From an uncultured Cohaesibacter sp. (GTDB lineage: Bacteria > Pseudomonadota > Alphaproteobacteria > Rhizobiales > Cohaesibacteraceae), in the NCBI RefSeq assembly GCF_963682185.1, contig NZ_OY821667.1, positions 1,862,001 through 1,926,000 on the forward strand: a DNA stretch of 64,000 bases. Reading direction: 5' to 3'. The notes below the pieces were generated by a model. It did not search any database and had not been told where the DNA came from. It saw only the letters and a program-made list of their open reading frames with translations. This document shows, piece after piece, positions 54,479-63,213 of the stretch; positions within the stretch are counted from its first letter, which is position 1; every line of letters starts with the position of its first letter. The translations under genes and the position numbers were made by a program.

Positions 54479-55030
54479 ATGCTTGGCATTGGTGATAAAC
54501 TTCCAGAATTTACTGTAACCGGCGTAAAACCTGGTTTTAACGAGATCGTTGAAGACGGCGTTGAAGCATTTGAGCCGATCACCGAAAAAAGCTTTGAAGG
54601 CAAGTGGAAAGTCATCTTCTTCTACCCGAAAGACTTCACCTTTGTGTGCCCGACTGAAATCGCCGAGTTCGCACGCCTGAACGAAGAATTCGAAGATCGT
54701 GACGCAGTCGTCATGGGCGGCTCCACCGACAACGAATTCGTCAAGCTCGCATGGCGCCGCGACCACCCGGATCTCAACAAGCTCGCAATCTGGAGCTTTG
54801 CAGACACCAAGGGTGAACTGATCGACGGCCTCGGCGTGCGTCACCCGGATGGTGTTGCATACCGCTACACCTATGTTGTCGATCCGGACAACACGATCCA
54901 GCATGTTTACGCAACCAACCTCAATGTTGGCCGTAACCCGAAAGACACCCTGCGCGTTCTCGACGCTCTGCAGACAGATGAGCTGTGCCCATGCAACCGT
55001 GACATCGGCGGCGCAACTCTGGTTGGCTAA
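54479..55030 (+). CDS. ahpC: Alkyl hydroperoxide reductase subunit C (peroxiredoxin)
   Basis: A 183-residue typical two-Cys peroxiredoxin. The peroxidatic Cys lies in FYPKDFTFVCPTEIAEF near residue 52. The C-terminal DELCPCNRDIGG carries the resolving cysteine(s). This form, paired with AhpD rather than AhpF, receives electrons via AhpD. The gene follows AACCTCGGAGAAAG. It is divergent from oxyR, which suggests peroxide-induced expression. Confidence 0.95.
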   Translation: MLGIGDKLPEFTVTGVKPGFNEIVEDGVEAFEPITEKSFEGKWKVIFFYPKDFTFVCPTEIAEFARLNEEFEDRDAVVMGGSTDNEFVKLAWRRDHPDLNKLAIWSFADTKGELIDGLGVRHPDGVAYRYTYVVDPDNTIQHVYATNLNVGRNPKDTLRVLDALQTDELCPCNRDIGGATLVG

Positions 55031-55199
55031 TCAGCCTACCGACCCCACAGATCGAGGGCGGGCCGCTGGCCCGTCCACTCCCGCTGCCGCAAGGTAGATT
55101 TCCCGGAACACCTAAAGCCTGCAGACCCTGCGACATATCTGGCGCGGACATGATGCTGCCTGGCCAATTTCCAGCAAATTTGAAGAAAGAGACATTGCA

Positions 55200-55718
55200 A
55201 TGACCATCGACAGCCTTAAATCCCAGATGCCTGATTTCGCCAAGGATGTGAAGCTGAACCTGTCCAACATTGCCGGCGATGAGAGCCTGACCGATCAGCA
55301 GAAATATGGCCTGATGGTTGCTTGCGCCATCGCGACCCGCAGCCCGGCCATCCGCGAAGCCTTCCTGGCAGAAGCTGCCGACAAGCTTTCCCCGGAAGCC
55401 CTGACCGCAGCCAAGGGCGCGGCCACCATGATGGGCATGAACAATGTCTATTACCGCTTTGTCCATCTGGCTTCCAACAAGGAATATGCCTCCCTGCAGG
55501 CCAAGCTGCGCATGAATTTCATCGGCCGTCCGGGCGTTGACAAGGTCGACTTCGAGCTTTGGAGCCTTGCTGTTTCAGCCATCAATGGCTGTGGCATGTG
55601 CATCGATTCCCACGAGGCTGTTCTGCGTCAGGGTGGCATGACCACCGATCAGATCCAGACAGCGATTCGCTTTGCTGCCATCATCCAGTCCGCCGCCATT
55701 GCGCTGGAAGCGGCTTAA
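55200..55718 (+). CDS. ahpD: Alkyl hydroperoxide reductase AhpD
   Basis: A 172-residue protein of the AhpD/CMD fold that reduces AhpC. The active site is [18 protein letters not shown] near 130-147, with Cys-x2-Cys and the proton-relay His three residues on. The preceding [13 protein letters not shown] is also typical. It follows ahpC by 169 bp on the same strand and ends at a strong terminator, so both belong to one unit. Confidence 0.94.
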   Translation: MTIDSLKSQMPDFAKDVKLNLSNIAGDESLTDQQKYGLMVACAIATRSPAIREAFLAEAADKLSPEALTAAKGAATMMGMNNVYYRFVHLASNKEYASLQAKLRMNFIGRPGVDKVDFELWSLAVSAINGCGMCIDSHEAVLRQGGMTTDQIQTAIRFAAIIQSAAIALEAA

Positions 55719-55745
55719 TCGCCAATAAACTGGTAGGCAAGCCAG

Positions 55746-55796
55746 CCCCGGCAACAGAAAACCGCGCCTGTTGCCGGGGTAATTTATTTTTTTACC
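55746..55796 (+). terminator. Terminator of ahpC-ahpD
   Basis: Perfect 12-bp stem CCCCGGCAACAG/CTGTTGCCGGGG with a ten-base loop, followed by TAATTTATTTTTTT. Confidence 0.9.
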
Positions 55797-56024
55797 CTTT
55801 TGACTGTGCAAAGCCTTGCACGCCCCCTTCAGCCTCTTCCATATAGGACTATGCTTTTGCTGTAGCTGATCGGATGAAATTCTGATTGGTTTGCTGGTTG
55901 TTTTCATACCATTGAGCAGCTAAGAACACAGCACAGGGTAAAGCCTTTTGCCACCTGCCCGCACCGCCATGCACCATGGCGCGAAGACAAGATGACAAGC
56001 CGGGTTAACGAGCTTTAGGGAGTG

Positions 56025-56948
56025 ATGTCGCGTATGTCCCCACAGTCGCAACCATTGAAGACACGCCTGAAAGCCTGCGCAGAAGACGTGGCGCAGAAGC
56101 TGGAACGGATGCTTTCCGAAGACCCAAGAGGGGCCGAGCAATATCGCCCTCCAAGACTTCTGGAGGCGATGCGCCACGGTGTCCTGAATGGTGGCAAACG
56201 CATTCGCCCCTTCCTGATGATAGAGACCGCCAGAATGCTTGGCTATGAGCATCCCGGCGTGCTGCGCGCCGCCTGTGCGCTGGAATGCGTGCACAGCTAC
56301 AGCCTCATCCATGACGACCTGCCTGCGATGGACGATGATGCCTTGCGCCGTGGCAAACCCACGGTTCACGTCGCCTTCGACGAGGCAACAGCCATTCTGG
56401 CAGGCGACAGCCTGCTGACGATGGCCTTTGACATCATGGCCGATGAAAAAACCCACTATAAGGCAGAAGTGCGCACCGAACTCGTCCGCGGCCTTGCCCA
56501 GAATGCCGGCGTCGGCGGCATGGCAGGCGGCCAGAGCCTTGATATCGACTCGGAAGGCAAATCCATCACGGAAGGGGAAATCCGCCAGCTGGAGCAGATG
56601 AAAACCGGCGCCCTGTTGCGCTTTGCCTGCGAGGCTGGCGCCATGTTGGCCGAGGCCAACGCCAAGGAACGCGCCGCCGTGACCCGCTTTGGCACCATCA
56701 TCGGCCTCGCCTTCCAGCTTGCCGATGATCTGCTGGATGTCACCTCCACCTCGGCCCAATTGGGCAAAACCGCAGGCAAGGATCAAAAAGCCAAGAAGGC
56801 GACCCTTGTCAGTCTGCACGGGATAGAAGCCACGCGCGCCGAACTCAACACGCTGATCACGGAAGCAGAATCCCTGCTCGCCCCCTTCGGCAGTCAGGCC
56901 GATACGCTTACCGCAACGGCCCGCTACATCGCAACGCGCAAAAACTGA
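56025..56948 (+). CDS. ispA: Farnesyl/geranyl diphosphate synthase (polyprenyl synthetase)
   Basis: A 307-residue trans-prenyltransferase. The first Asp-rich motif is DDLPAMDDD and the second is DDLLD, preceded by QLADD. GGKRIRPFLMIE and the GGMAGGQSLDI segment are also typical. The short chain-length signature and the overall length fit farnesyl diphosphate synthase. The start is the ATG at 56025 (AGGGAG upstream); GTG at 56022 is possible. It lies next to ispG, another isoprenoid gene, but is convergent with it. Confidence 0.92.
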   Translation: MSRMSPQSQPLKTRLKACAEDVAQKLERMLSEDPRGAEQYRPPRLLEAMRHGVLNGGKRIRPFLMIETARMLGYEHPGVLRAACALECVHSYSLIHDDLPAMDDDALRRGKPTVHVAFDEATAILAGDSLLTMAFDIMADEKTHYKAEVRTELVRGLAQNAGVGGMAGGQSLDIDSEGKSITEGEIRQLEQMKTGALLRFACEAGAMLAEANAKERAAVTRFGTIIGLAFQLADDLLDVTSTSAQLGKTAGKDQKAKKATLVSLHGIEATRAELNTLITEAESLLAPFGSQADTLTATARYIATRKN

Positions 56949-56994
56949 CCAAAACAGCATTGGCCGCAAAAGGCGCCAAGGCTACGGGCCTCAA

Positions 56995-58260
56995 TCAGAC
57001 CGAGCCGAAGCGCTTTTCGATATAGTCCAGTACCATCTGATGGAAATCCTCTGCAATCTGGGCGCCGCGTAAGGTTGCCACCTTTTCGCCATCCACAAAG
57101 ACCGGCGCAGACGGGGTTTCTCCGGTGCCCGGCAGGGAAATACCGATATCGGCATGCTTGGATTCCCCCGGTCCATTGACGATGCAGCCCATGACGGCAA
57201 CATTGAGCGCCTCGACACCGGGATATTTCTCACGCCAAACCGGCATGTTATCGCGAATGTCAGTCTGAATGGCCTGCGCCAGCTCCTGAAAGACGGTTGA
57301 CGTTGTCCGCCCACACCCCGGACAGGCCGCCACGATGGGCACGAAGGAGCGGAAACCCATGCATTGCAACAATTCCTGAGCCACCTGCACTTCGCGCGTG
57401 CGGTCTCCGTTTGGTTCCGGCGTCAGAGAAACGCGGATCGTATCGCCAATCCCCTGCTGCAACACAAGTCCCATGGACGCGGCCGAGGCCACGATCCCCT
57501 TGGTGCCCATGCCCGCTTCCGTAAGCCCCAGATGCAGCGCATAATCCGAGCGGCGGGACAATTCGGTGTTGACCGCAATCAGATCCTGCACCTGAGATAC
57601 CTTGGCCGACAGGATGATCTTGTCTGCCCCCATGCCGAGCTCTTCAGCCCGTTCGGCTGAAAGCAGCGCGGACTGGATGATCGCCTCATGCATCACCTTT
57701 TGGGCAGGCATGGGATCTTCGCTAACGGAATTTTCGTCCATCAGGCGCGTCAGCAATTCCTGATCCAGCGAGCCCCAGTTGACCCCAATGCGCACCGGCT
57801 TGTCATAGCGATTGGCCAGCTCGATCAGGGTCGAAAACTGCTTGTCGCGTTTATCCTTGAAGCCCACATTGCCCGGATTGATCCGGTATTTGTCCAGCGC
57901 TTCGGCGCAGGCGGAATTCTCTGCCAGCAATTTGTGTCCGATATAATGGAAGTCCCCCACCAAGGGCACATCAATACCAAGCCGCAGAAGCCGCTCCTTG
58001 ATATGGGGCACAGCCTTTGCCGCTTCGTCCCGATCCACCGTAATGCGCACCAGTTCCGAGCCAGCCCTATGCAAGGCTGCCACCTGCGCCACCGTGCTGT
58101 CCACATCCGCCGTATCCGTGTTGGTCATCGATTGCACGACAATCGGCTCACCACCACCAACCGTAACGGACCCAACCTTGACGGCATGGGTAATTCTACG
58201 AGGCAGGGGCTCGGTGAGAAATGGGGTGGAGCCAACAGGCATCTGGGACAAAAGAGACAT
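56995..58260 (-). CDS. ispG: 4-Hydroxy-3-methylbut-2-enyl diphosphate synthase
   Basis: A 421-residue iron-sulfur enzyme of the MEP pathway for isoprenoids. The TIM-barrel part contains [20 protein letters not shown]. The cluster cysteines lie in CPGCGRT and [10 protein letters not shown], with the third ligand in the latter. The start at 58260 follows GAGAGGGTCC; an upstream ATG would add seven residues. No other MEP-pathway gene is in the window. Confidence 0.96.
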   Translation of the reverse strand: MSLLSQMPVGSTPFLTEPLPRRITHAVKVGSVTVGGGEPIVVQSMTNTDTADVDSTVAQVAALHRAGSELVRITVDRDEAAKAVPHIKERLLRLGIDVPLVGDFHYIGHKLLAENSACAEALDKYRINPGNVGFKDKRDKQFSTLIELANRYDKPVRIGVNWGSLDQELLTRLMDENSVSEDPMPAQKVMHEAIIQSALLSAERAEELGMGADKIILSAKVSQVQDLIAVNTELSRRSDYALHLGLTEAGMGTKGIVASAASMGLVLQQGIGDTIRVSLTPEPNGDRTREVQVAQELLQCMGFRSFVPIVAACPGCGRTTSTVFQELAQAIQTDIRDNMPVWREKYPGVEALNVAVMGCIVNGPGESKHADIGISLPGTGETPSAPVFVDGEKVATLRGAQIAEDFHQMVLDYIEKRFGSV

Positions 58261-58454
58261 GGACCCTCTCTTTTCCGACATTCAGGCGACAAGCAAGCCG
58301 CAATGCCGGAGGGATGAAAATATGCTGAATTTATATGGCAAATTGCATCTAGACACGCAAGTCAACAAAGGCAAGGAAGAACAGATGCATCCGCGCAAAT
58401 CCGGCCAAACCGAAAAAGGAAAGTCACAATCTGGTGAGCTTGATGAAGAACCGT

Positions 58455-58964
58455 TCAGCCATTGCCTTCCAGCATTTGGCATTCTTCGCAAAGGCCACGA
58501 ATCTCCATGACCGGAGCATTGGGACTGAACTTCACCTTGTCGGCGATGGATTCAATCAGCCCACCAAGACTTTCAGACTGAAACTCGGCGGCGCGCCCGC
58601 ATTTGTCGCAAAGCAGAAAGATGGTCGCTTCCCCATGCCTGTGCCGAGCATCCGGTCCTTCATTGCAGGCCACATAGGCGTTTCTGCTTTCTATACGATG
58701 GATGATGCCATGCTGGATCAGGAATTCAAGGGCGCGATAGATGGAGACCGGAGCGAGCATCGTTTCGCCCTTATCCTTGCGCTCCTTGTTGAGCTGATTG
58801 AGAATATCATAGGCACTTGAGGGCACATGACTGGCCGCCAGAACCCGCAAGACCGCCTGCCGCTGATCCGTGAGACGCACGCCCTTTTCGGCACACACAG
58901 CCTTGGCATCGGCAAGGACACGATCTATGCAAGAACTATGATCATGGTCTCTCAGTTCGATCAT
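58455..58964 (-). CDS. zur: Zinc uptake regulator Zur (Fur family)
   Basis: A 169-residue Fur-family repressor. The winged helix includes RLTDQRQAVLRVLAASHVPSSAYDILNQL and SIYRALEFLIQHGIIHRIES. Metal-site residues are seen in ARHRHGEATIFLLCDKCG and the C-terminal GLCEECQ, giving CxxC pairs. The pattern fits Zur rather than Fur. A likely target is znuCB with the palindrome at 44907-44921. It sits near rirA, another metal regulator. Confidence 0.87.
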   Translation of the reverse strand: MIELRDHDHSSCIDRVLADAKAVCAEKGVRLTDQRQAVLRVLAASHVPSSAYDILNQLNKERKDKGETMLAPVSIYRALEFLIQHGIIHRIESRNAYVACNEGPDARHRHGEATIFLLCDKCGRAAEFQSESLGGLIESIADKVKFSPNAPVMEIRGLCEECQMLEGNG

Positions 58965-59299
58965 CGCATTTTCCTCTAAAGCCCCAAAAGAGCATTCCCC
59001 TTAAGCAAACCTCATGCTTCTAGCGGCGGTCATTCCCTTTGTGGCATCTTTTCGAACATACAAGTCAGCTTTTACAGCAAGCAAACACGGCAGCGCTATG
59101 ATACACTATTACAATCCCGATTGTGCATATCCTTAATCACTTGCCAAGGCTGATACGGCAATAAAATGCTGAAAAGCGCGCACAAATTGACACAGGTCTA
59201 CGCGCATAACCCTTTGTCAGTGCCAAGCGGGGTCTAGCACCCTCCCCGACACGCAAAAAGCGCCCCTGAAGCATCCCAGAGCGCCCGGCCAACCAGATA
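58965..59299. other. Intergenic region between zur and rirA
   Basis: A 335-bp stretch with the zur promoter near its left side and the end of rirA on the right. A GC-rich stem-like segment (GCGCCCCTGAAGC... GAGCGCCC, near 59260-59285) could end the rirA transcript but is imperfect. No gene is seen. Confidence 0.4.
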
Positions 59300-59749
59300 T
59301 CAGGCAGACGCGGCTTCAGAAATGTTAAGCAGATTGCGCATATCGCCTTCCCGAGCAGTAAGATCCGCCAGAGTGTATTTGTCGAGCGCCTTGAGGAAGG
59401 ACTCAAGCGCATCATTGAGCGCCTGGTTGAAATCACACATGGAGAGCAGCGGACAGTCATAACTGCCTTCGTCGAAGCAGTCGGCGAGATGGAAATTCTC
59501 TTCGGCCGCACGAATGATCTGACCAAGCGTGATCTCGCTTGGCTCCATGGCCAGCTTCAGGCCGCCGTTACGTCCACGATGCGTTGTGATGAAGCCGTTG
59601 GACACCAGAATCGGCAGAATCTTGAACAGGTGATATTCGGAGATGGCATAAACCTGCGCAATTTCGCTCACCTTGGCAAAATCGTCTTTTTTGGCAGCAC
59701 AATACATCAGAATGCGAACAGAATAATTAGCCTGCTGAGTTAGTCTCAT
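59300..59749 (-). CDS. rirA: Rrf2-family iron-responsive regulator RirA
   Basis: A 149-residue Rrf2-type repressor. The helix-turn-helix domain opens MRLTQQANYSVRILMYCAA and contains GRNGGLKLA. The three cluster cysteines are C-x8-C-x5-C in ADCFDEGSYDCPLLSMC. Sequence and cysteine spacing match RirA, the Fe-S cluster sensor that represses iron-uptake genes in rhizobia. The start at 59749 follows AGGTGGTGAAATT. No iron-uptake gene is adjacent. Confidence 0.9.
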   Translation of the reverse strand: MRLTQQANYSVRILMYCAAKKDDFAKVSEIAQVYAISEYHLFKILPILVSNGFITTHRGRNGGLKLAMEPSEITLGQIIRAAEENFHLADCFDEGSYDCPLLSMCDFNQALNDALESFLKALDKYTLADLTAREGDMRNLLNISEAASA

Positions 59750-59919
59750 AATTTCACCACCTGCCTGTTGGCGCTGCACAAAAAGTCACCGCTTGTCACT
59801 TGTGCCTTTTATCCCTTTTCACCATATCCTTCAATCCCGGAGGGCGGAAACATTAGAAGAATACATACTCCCATATAGGAATGATTGCAGCACATGTCAT
59901 GATTCCGAAGTGATTTTCT

Positions 59920-60279
59920 TTATTTACACTTTGGAAAATCAGAATCGGTTTCTTGCGAAAGCTCTTCAGCCCACCGAATGGACCAGTCTGCGAGCGGCTG
60001 CAACAAAGAATAGAGCTCTTCGCCAAGGGCTGTCAAAGCATATCCCTGTGGTGTCTTCTCAATCAGACCGGCCTCTCGCAGGTCTTTAATTCGGCTGTTC
60101 AAAATGGAAGGAGAAATGGTTTCGCAATGATCCTGCAGGGCCCTGAATGTAGCAGGCCCCTTCTTGAGGTTCCAAATGATCCCCATGGCCCATCGACGGC
60201 CCAATAGATCGAATGCTGCCATGACCGGGGCTCCGCTTTGGGAGCCTCGGACAGGATTGCCGGGGCGTGGTATCGCCAT
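59920..60279 (-). CDS. HxlR-family transcriptional regulator
   Basis: A 119-residue winged-helix regulator. The HxlR pattern is FDLLGRRWAMGIIWNLKKGPATFRALQDHCETISPSILNSRIKDLREAGLI, followed by YALTALGEEL. There is no cysteine in a clear sensor position. It lies 92 bp downstream of the tautomerase gene on the same strand. Two TGCTACT-N5-AGTAGCA-type palindromes in front of the tautomerase gene are likely operators for it. Confidence 0.88.
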   Translation of the reverse strand: MAIPRPGNPVRGSQSGAPVMAAFDLLGRRWAMGIIWNLKKGPATFRALQDHCETISPSILNSRIKDLREAGLIEKTPQGYALTALGEELYSLLQPLADWSIRWAEELSQETDSDFPKCK

Positions 60280-60371
60280 ATGTGTCTCTTCTTCCTTCGC
60301 TGTTATGCTGTCACACTAGCGCAAAGAACCAAAAAGAAAAGACCGTTTTGCCATCCCTTGGTACAAAGCCC

Positions 60372-60578
60372 TTATGACGCCCTCAGCTTGCGTTTTTCCG
60401 TAAGCGACACACCACCTACGCCGATGTTATCGCTGTCGAGTTGCTCAATGAAGACGATGAAGGATTGCTCGGGAATATTCGTTATTTCCGCAGCGGATTT
60501 GGTAACGGTTTGAATGAAGGCATTTTTCTTTTGCTGGTCAATCTGATCAGCGCCCAAAGTCATTGTGATAACAGGCAT
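60372..60578 (-). CDS. DmpI-like tautomerase (4-oxalocrotonate tautomerase family)
   Basis: A 68-residue protein starting MPVITMTLG, so that removal of Met gives the catalytic N-terminal proline. EQSFIVFIEQLDSDNIGVGG is the C-terminal DmpI signature. Members isomerise unsaturated keto acids or act on halogenated substrates; which applies here is unclear. It precedes and probably shares a transcript with the HxlR regulator gene. Confidence 0.88.
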   Translation of the reverse strand: MPVITMTLGADQIDQQKKNAFIQTVTKSAAEITNIPEQSFIVFIEQLDSDNIGVGGVSLTEKRKLRAS

Positions 60579-60612
60579 GATAGACTCCATGAATGACAAG
60601 GATGAATATACG

Positions 60613-60633
60613 TTGCTACTGTTTTAGTAGCAA
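60613..60633. promoter_or_regulatory. Operator-like palindrome 1 (tautomerase promoter)
   Basis: TTGCTACT and AGTAGCAA flank five bases. Perfect eight-base arms, 35 bp upstream of the tautomerase start. Confidence 0.65.
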
Positions 60634-60647
60634 ACCCACACTATCAC

Positions 60648-60664
60648 GCTACTATTTTAGTAGC
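60648..60664. promoter_or_regulatory. Operator-like palindrome 2 (tautomerase promoter)
   Basis: GCTACT and AGTAGC flank five bases. The centre is 33 bp from that of palindrome 1, about three helical turns. Same core, so probably bound by the same HxlR-type dimer. Confidence 0.65.
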
Positions 60665-60834
60665 AATAATTATTTGGCATGACTTTTCTTCATTCCCTTT
60701 TGCAATCAACCGATATCAAATATGGGATCAGAGCATCATTTCCCGCCTTTTTGCTTTGATTTTCGGGTGAAATGGTGAAAAGCTCGAAGCAGCAAACAAG
60801 AAGCCAAAGAGCAACCATAATCAAACCTCATGTC

Positions 60835-61755
60835 ATGCTGAATTACCTCCCTTCTCTATCTGCCCTGCGCGCCTTCGAAGCAGCAGCCCGTCACCTCAGC
60901 TTCACCAAGGCTGCCAGCGAGCTGGGCGTCACCCAGAGCGCCATTTCCCGCCAGATGCGTTCCATGGAAGAGCTGTTGGGCCTGCGCTTGTTCGAGCGCA
61001 CAGGCTCAGGACTGGTTCTTACAGAGGCGGGCGCCGTCTATGCCCACAAAATCCGCACCAAATTGCAGGATATAGAAACCGCAACGCTGGAACTGCTCGC
61101 CTATCGCGGACAGGGTGGGGAATTGACCATTGCATGCCTGCCGACCCTTGGCGCACGCTGGCTGGTTCCGCGCCTCACAAAATTCACCACCACGCACCCC
61201 GAGATTCTAATCCAGATCGTGACCAAACTCGAACCTTTCGAGTTTGATGGCCTTGATATCGATGCCGCTTTCCATTTCGGTGAAAGCGCATGGCCCAATG
61301 CCCTCACAGACGAGCTGATGCCGGAATATGTCGTGCCCATGGCCCATCCGGCCCTGCAGGCAGAACTCAAGGAGGTTGGTTTGCAGGAATTATTGCTACG
61401 CCATCCCTTGTTGCAGGCCACATCTCGCCCGTCCCTTTGGTCCCACTGGTTCAGCCAGAAAGGCTATAGTCACCCAAACCCGCATGTTGGCCCGCGTTTC
61501 GAGCATTTTCATATGGTCATAAGGGCCGCCGCCTCGAAAATGGGCATTGCCGTTCTACCGCGTCTGTTGGCGGAGGAAGAACTGGCAAGCGGCGAGCTGG
61601 TGCAGCTTGATGACCAATTGACGCCTTCCAACGGCGATTATTATTTCGTCTATCCGCAGGCCAAGCGGGCCAATCCCAATCTTCAGACCTTCCGCACCTG
61701 GGTCATGCGCGAGGCACTAAGTACCAAGAAGAAGATGAACGCAGCCCTTTCCTGA
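60835..61755 (+). CDS. LysR-family regulator (GcvA-type) next to gcdH
   Basis: A 306-residue regulator with the GcvA/AmpR-type start LPSLSALRAFEAAARHLSFTKAASELGVTQSAISRQMRSMEELLGLRLFER. The C-terminal substrate domain begins near 90. It lies directly upstream of glutaryl-CoA dehydrogenase on the same strand (162 bp), so it may control gcdH, as GcdR proteins do. Start at 60835 is chosen since it begins the conserved domain; an upstream in-frame codon would add 21 residues. Confidence 0.88.
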   Translation: MLNYLPSLSALRAFEAAARHLSFTKAASELGVTQSAISRQMRSMEELLGLRLFERTGSGLVLTEAGAVYAHKIRTKLQDIETATLELLAYRGQGGELTIACLPTLGARWLVPRLTKFTTTHPEILIQIVTKLEPFEFDGLDIDAAFHFGESAWPNALTDELMPEYVVPMAHPALQAELKEVGLQELLLRHPLLQATSRPSLWSHWFSQKGYSHPNPHVGPRFEHFHMVIRAAASKMGIAVLPRLLAEEELASGELVQLDDQLTPSNGDYYFVYPQAKRANPNLQTFRTWVMREALSTKKKMNAALS

Positions 61756-61917
61756 ACCCGACAGGTTAGGCAGCCTCGCTATAAACAAATGTCATGAGCG
61801 ATTGAAATTTCATCGCTTCCAGCGCCTGACCGGCGGCACTACTATTGCGCCATCAATGCCAGCCCCGCATCGGCCCTCTACCGGCCTTTTCGCGCGGCAG
61901 AACAGGAGCAATGGGCA

Positions 61918-63105
61918 ATGTGCGCAAAACCGGCCTTCACATGGGATGATCCATTCCTCTTTCGCCAGCAACTGAGCGAAGATGAACGCATGATCATGGA
62001 CGCGGCCCGCGCCTTTTGCGACGACAAGCTGATGCCGCGCGTCCTTGAAGCCAACAGGCAGGAATATTTCGACAGCGCCATCATGCGGGAAATGGGCGAG
62101 CTAGGCTTCCTTGGCCCCACCATCAGCGAAGACTATGGCTGCGCAGGCGTCAACCATGTGGCCTATGGTCTGATCGCTCGCGAGATCGAGCGGGTGGACT
62201 CAGGCTATCGATCGGCCATGTCGGTCCAATCCTCGCTGGTCATGCACCCCATTCATGCCTACGGCACAGAAGCGCAAAAACAACACTATCTGCCCAAGCT
62301 GGCGACAGGAGAATTGATCGGCTGCTTTGGCCTCACTGAACCGGACCATGGCTCAGACCCCGGCTCCCTCGTCACCCGCGCCACAAAAGTCGAGGGCGGC
62401 TATCGCCTCAATGGCGCAAAAATGTGGATCACCAATTCTCCAATAGCAGACATCGCCATTGTCTGGGCCAAATCTGATGCGCACGACGGCAAGATCAAGG
62501 GCTTCATTGTCAAGGCTGACAGCGAAGGCTATTCGGCTCCCAAAATCGCAGGAAAACTAAGCCTCAAGGCCTCGATCACCGGCGAAATCGTGCTCAAGGA
62601 TGTCTTCGTGCCCGAAGATCATCTGCTCCCCAATGTGTCAGGCCTCGCAGGGCCCTTTGGCTGCCTTAACAAGGCCCGCTATGGCATCGCATGGGGCGTT
62701 TTGGGCGCTGCCGAATTCTGCTGGCATGCTGCGCGCCAATATACAATGGATCGCAAGCAATTTGGGCGCCCGCTCGCGCAAACCCAGCTTGTCCAGCTCA
62801 AACTTGCCGATATGCAGACTGAAATCACGTTGGGCCTACAAGCTGCCTTGCGCGTAGGCCGCATGATGGATGAAGGCAACTGCCCGGTCGAGAATATCTC
62901 ACTTATCAAACGCAACAATACCGGCAAGGCCCTCACCATTGCGCGCACAGCCCGTGACATGCATGGCGGCAATGGCGTTGCCGACGAATTCCACATCATG
63001 CGCCACATGGTCAATCTGGAAAGCGTGAATACCTATGAGGGCACGCACGACATCCACGCCCTGATCCTTGGCCGCGCACAAACCGGTTTACAGGCTTTCT
63101 TATAA
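61918..63105 (+). CDS. gcdH: Glutaryl-CoA dehydrogenase
   Basis: A 395-residue acyl-CoA dehydrogenase that converts glutaryl-CoA to crotonyl-CoA and CO2. Typical residues are [31 protein letters not shown] and the catalytic Glu in [21 protein letters not shown]. These motifs match GcdH specifically. The product crotonyl-CoA is the substrate of Ccr, and ETF (19246) can accept its electrons. The preceding LysR gene probably regulates it. Confidence 0.95.
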   Translation: MCAKPAFTWDDPFLFRQQLSEDERMIMDAARAFCDDKLMPRVLEANRQEYFDSAIMREMGELGFLGPTISEDYGCAGVNHVAYGLIAREIERVDSGYRSAMSVQSSLVMHPIHAYGTEAQKQHYLPKLATGELIGCFGLTEPDHGSDPGSLVTRATKVEGGYRLNGAKMWITNSPIADIAIVWAKSDAHDGKIKGFIVKADSEGYSAPKIAGKLSLKASITGEIVLKDVFVPEDHLLPNVSGLAGPFGCLNKARYGIAWGVLGAAEFCWHAARQYTMDRKQFGRPLAQTQLVQLKLADMQTEITLGLQAALRVGRMMDEGNCPVENISLIKRNNTGKALTIARTARDMHGGNGVADEFHIMRHMVNLESVNTYEGTHDIHALILGRAQTGLQAFL

Positions 63106-63213
63106 AACTCCATTGGCCAAGCCCATTGGCACATATCAATCACCATCCAATAACCGCAGCACTCCTTCCGCATGAGCATAAAAGCGGTTCCATAAAGAGA
63201 AAAGGACAGCGAC

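Noticed and set aside
55920-56969. A 349-codon open frame on the minus strand opposite the prenyl synthase gene
   Set aside because: The plus-strand gene has both Asp-rich motifs; the antisense frame is a shadow.
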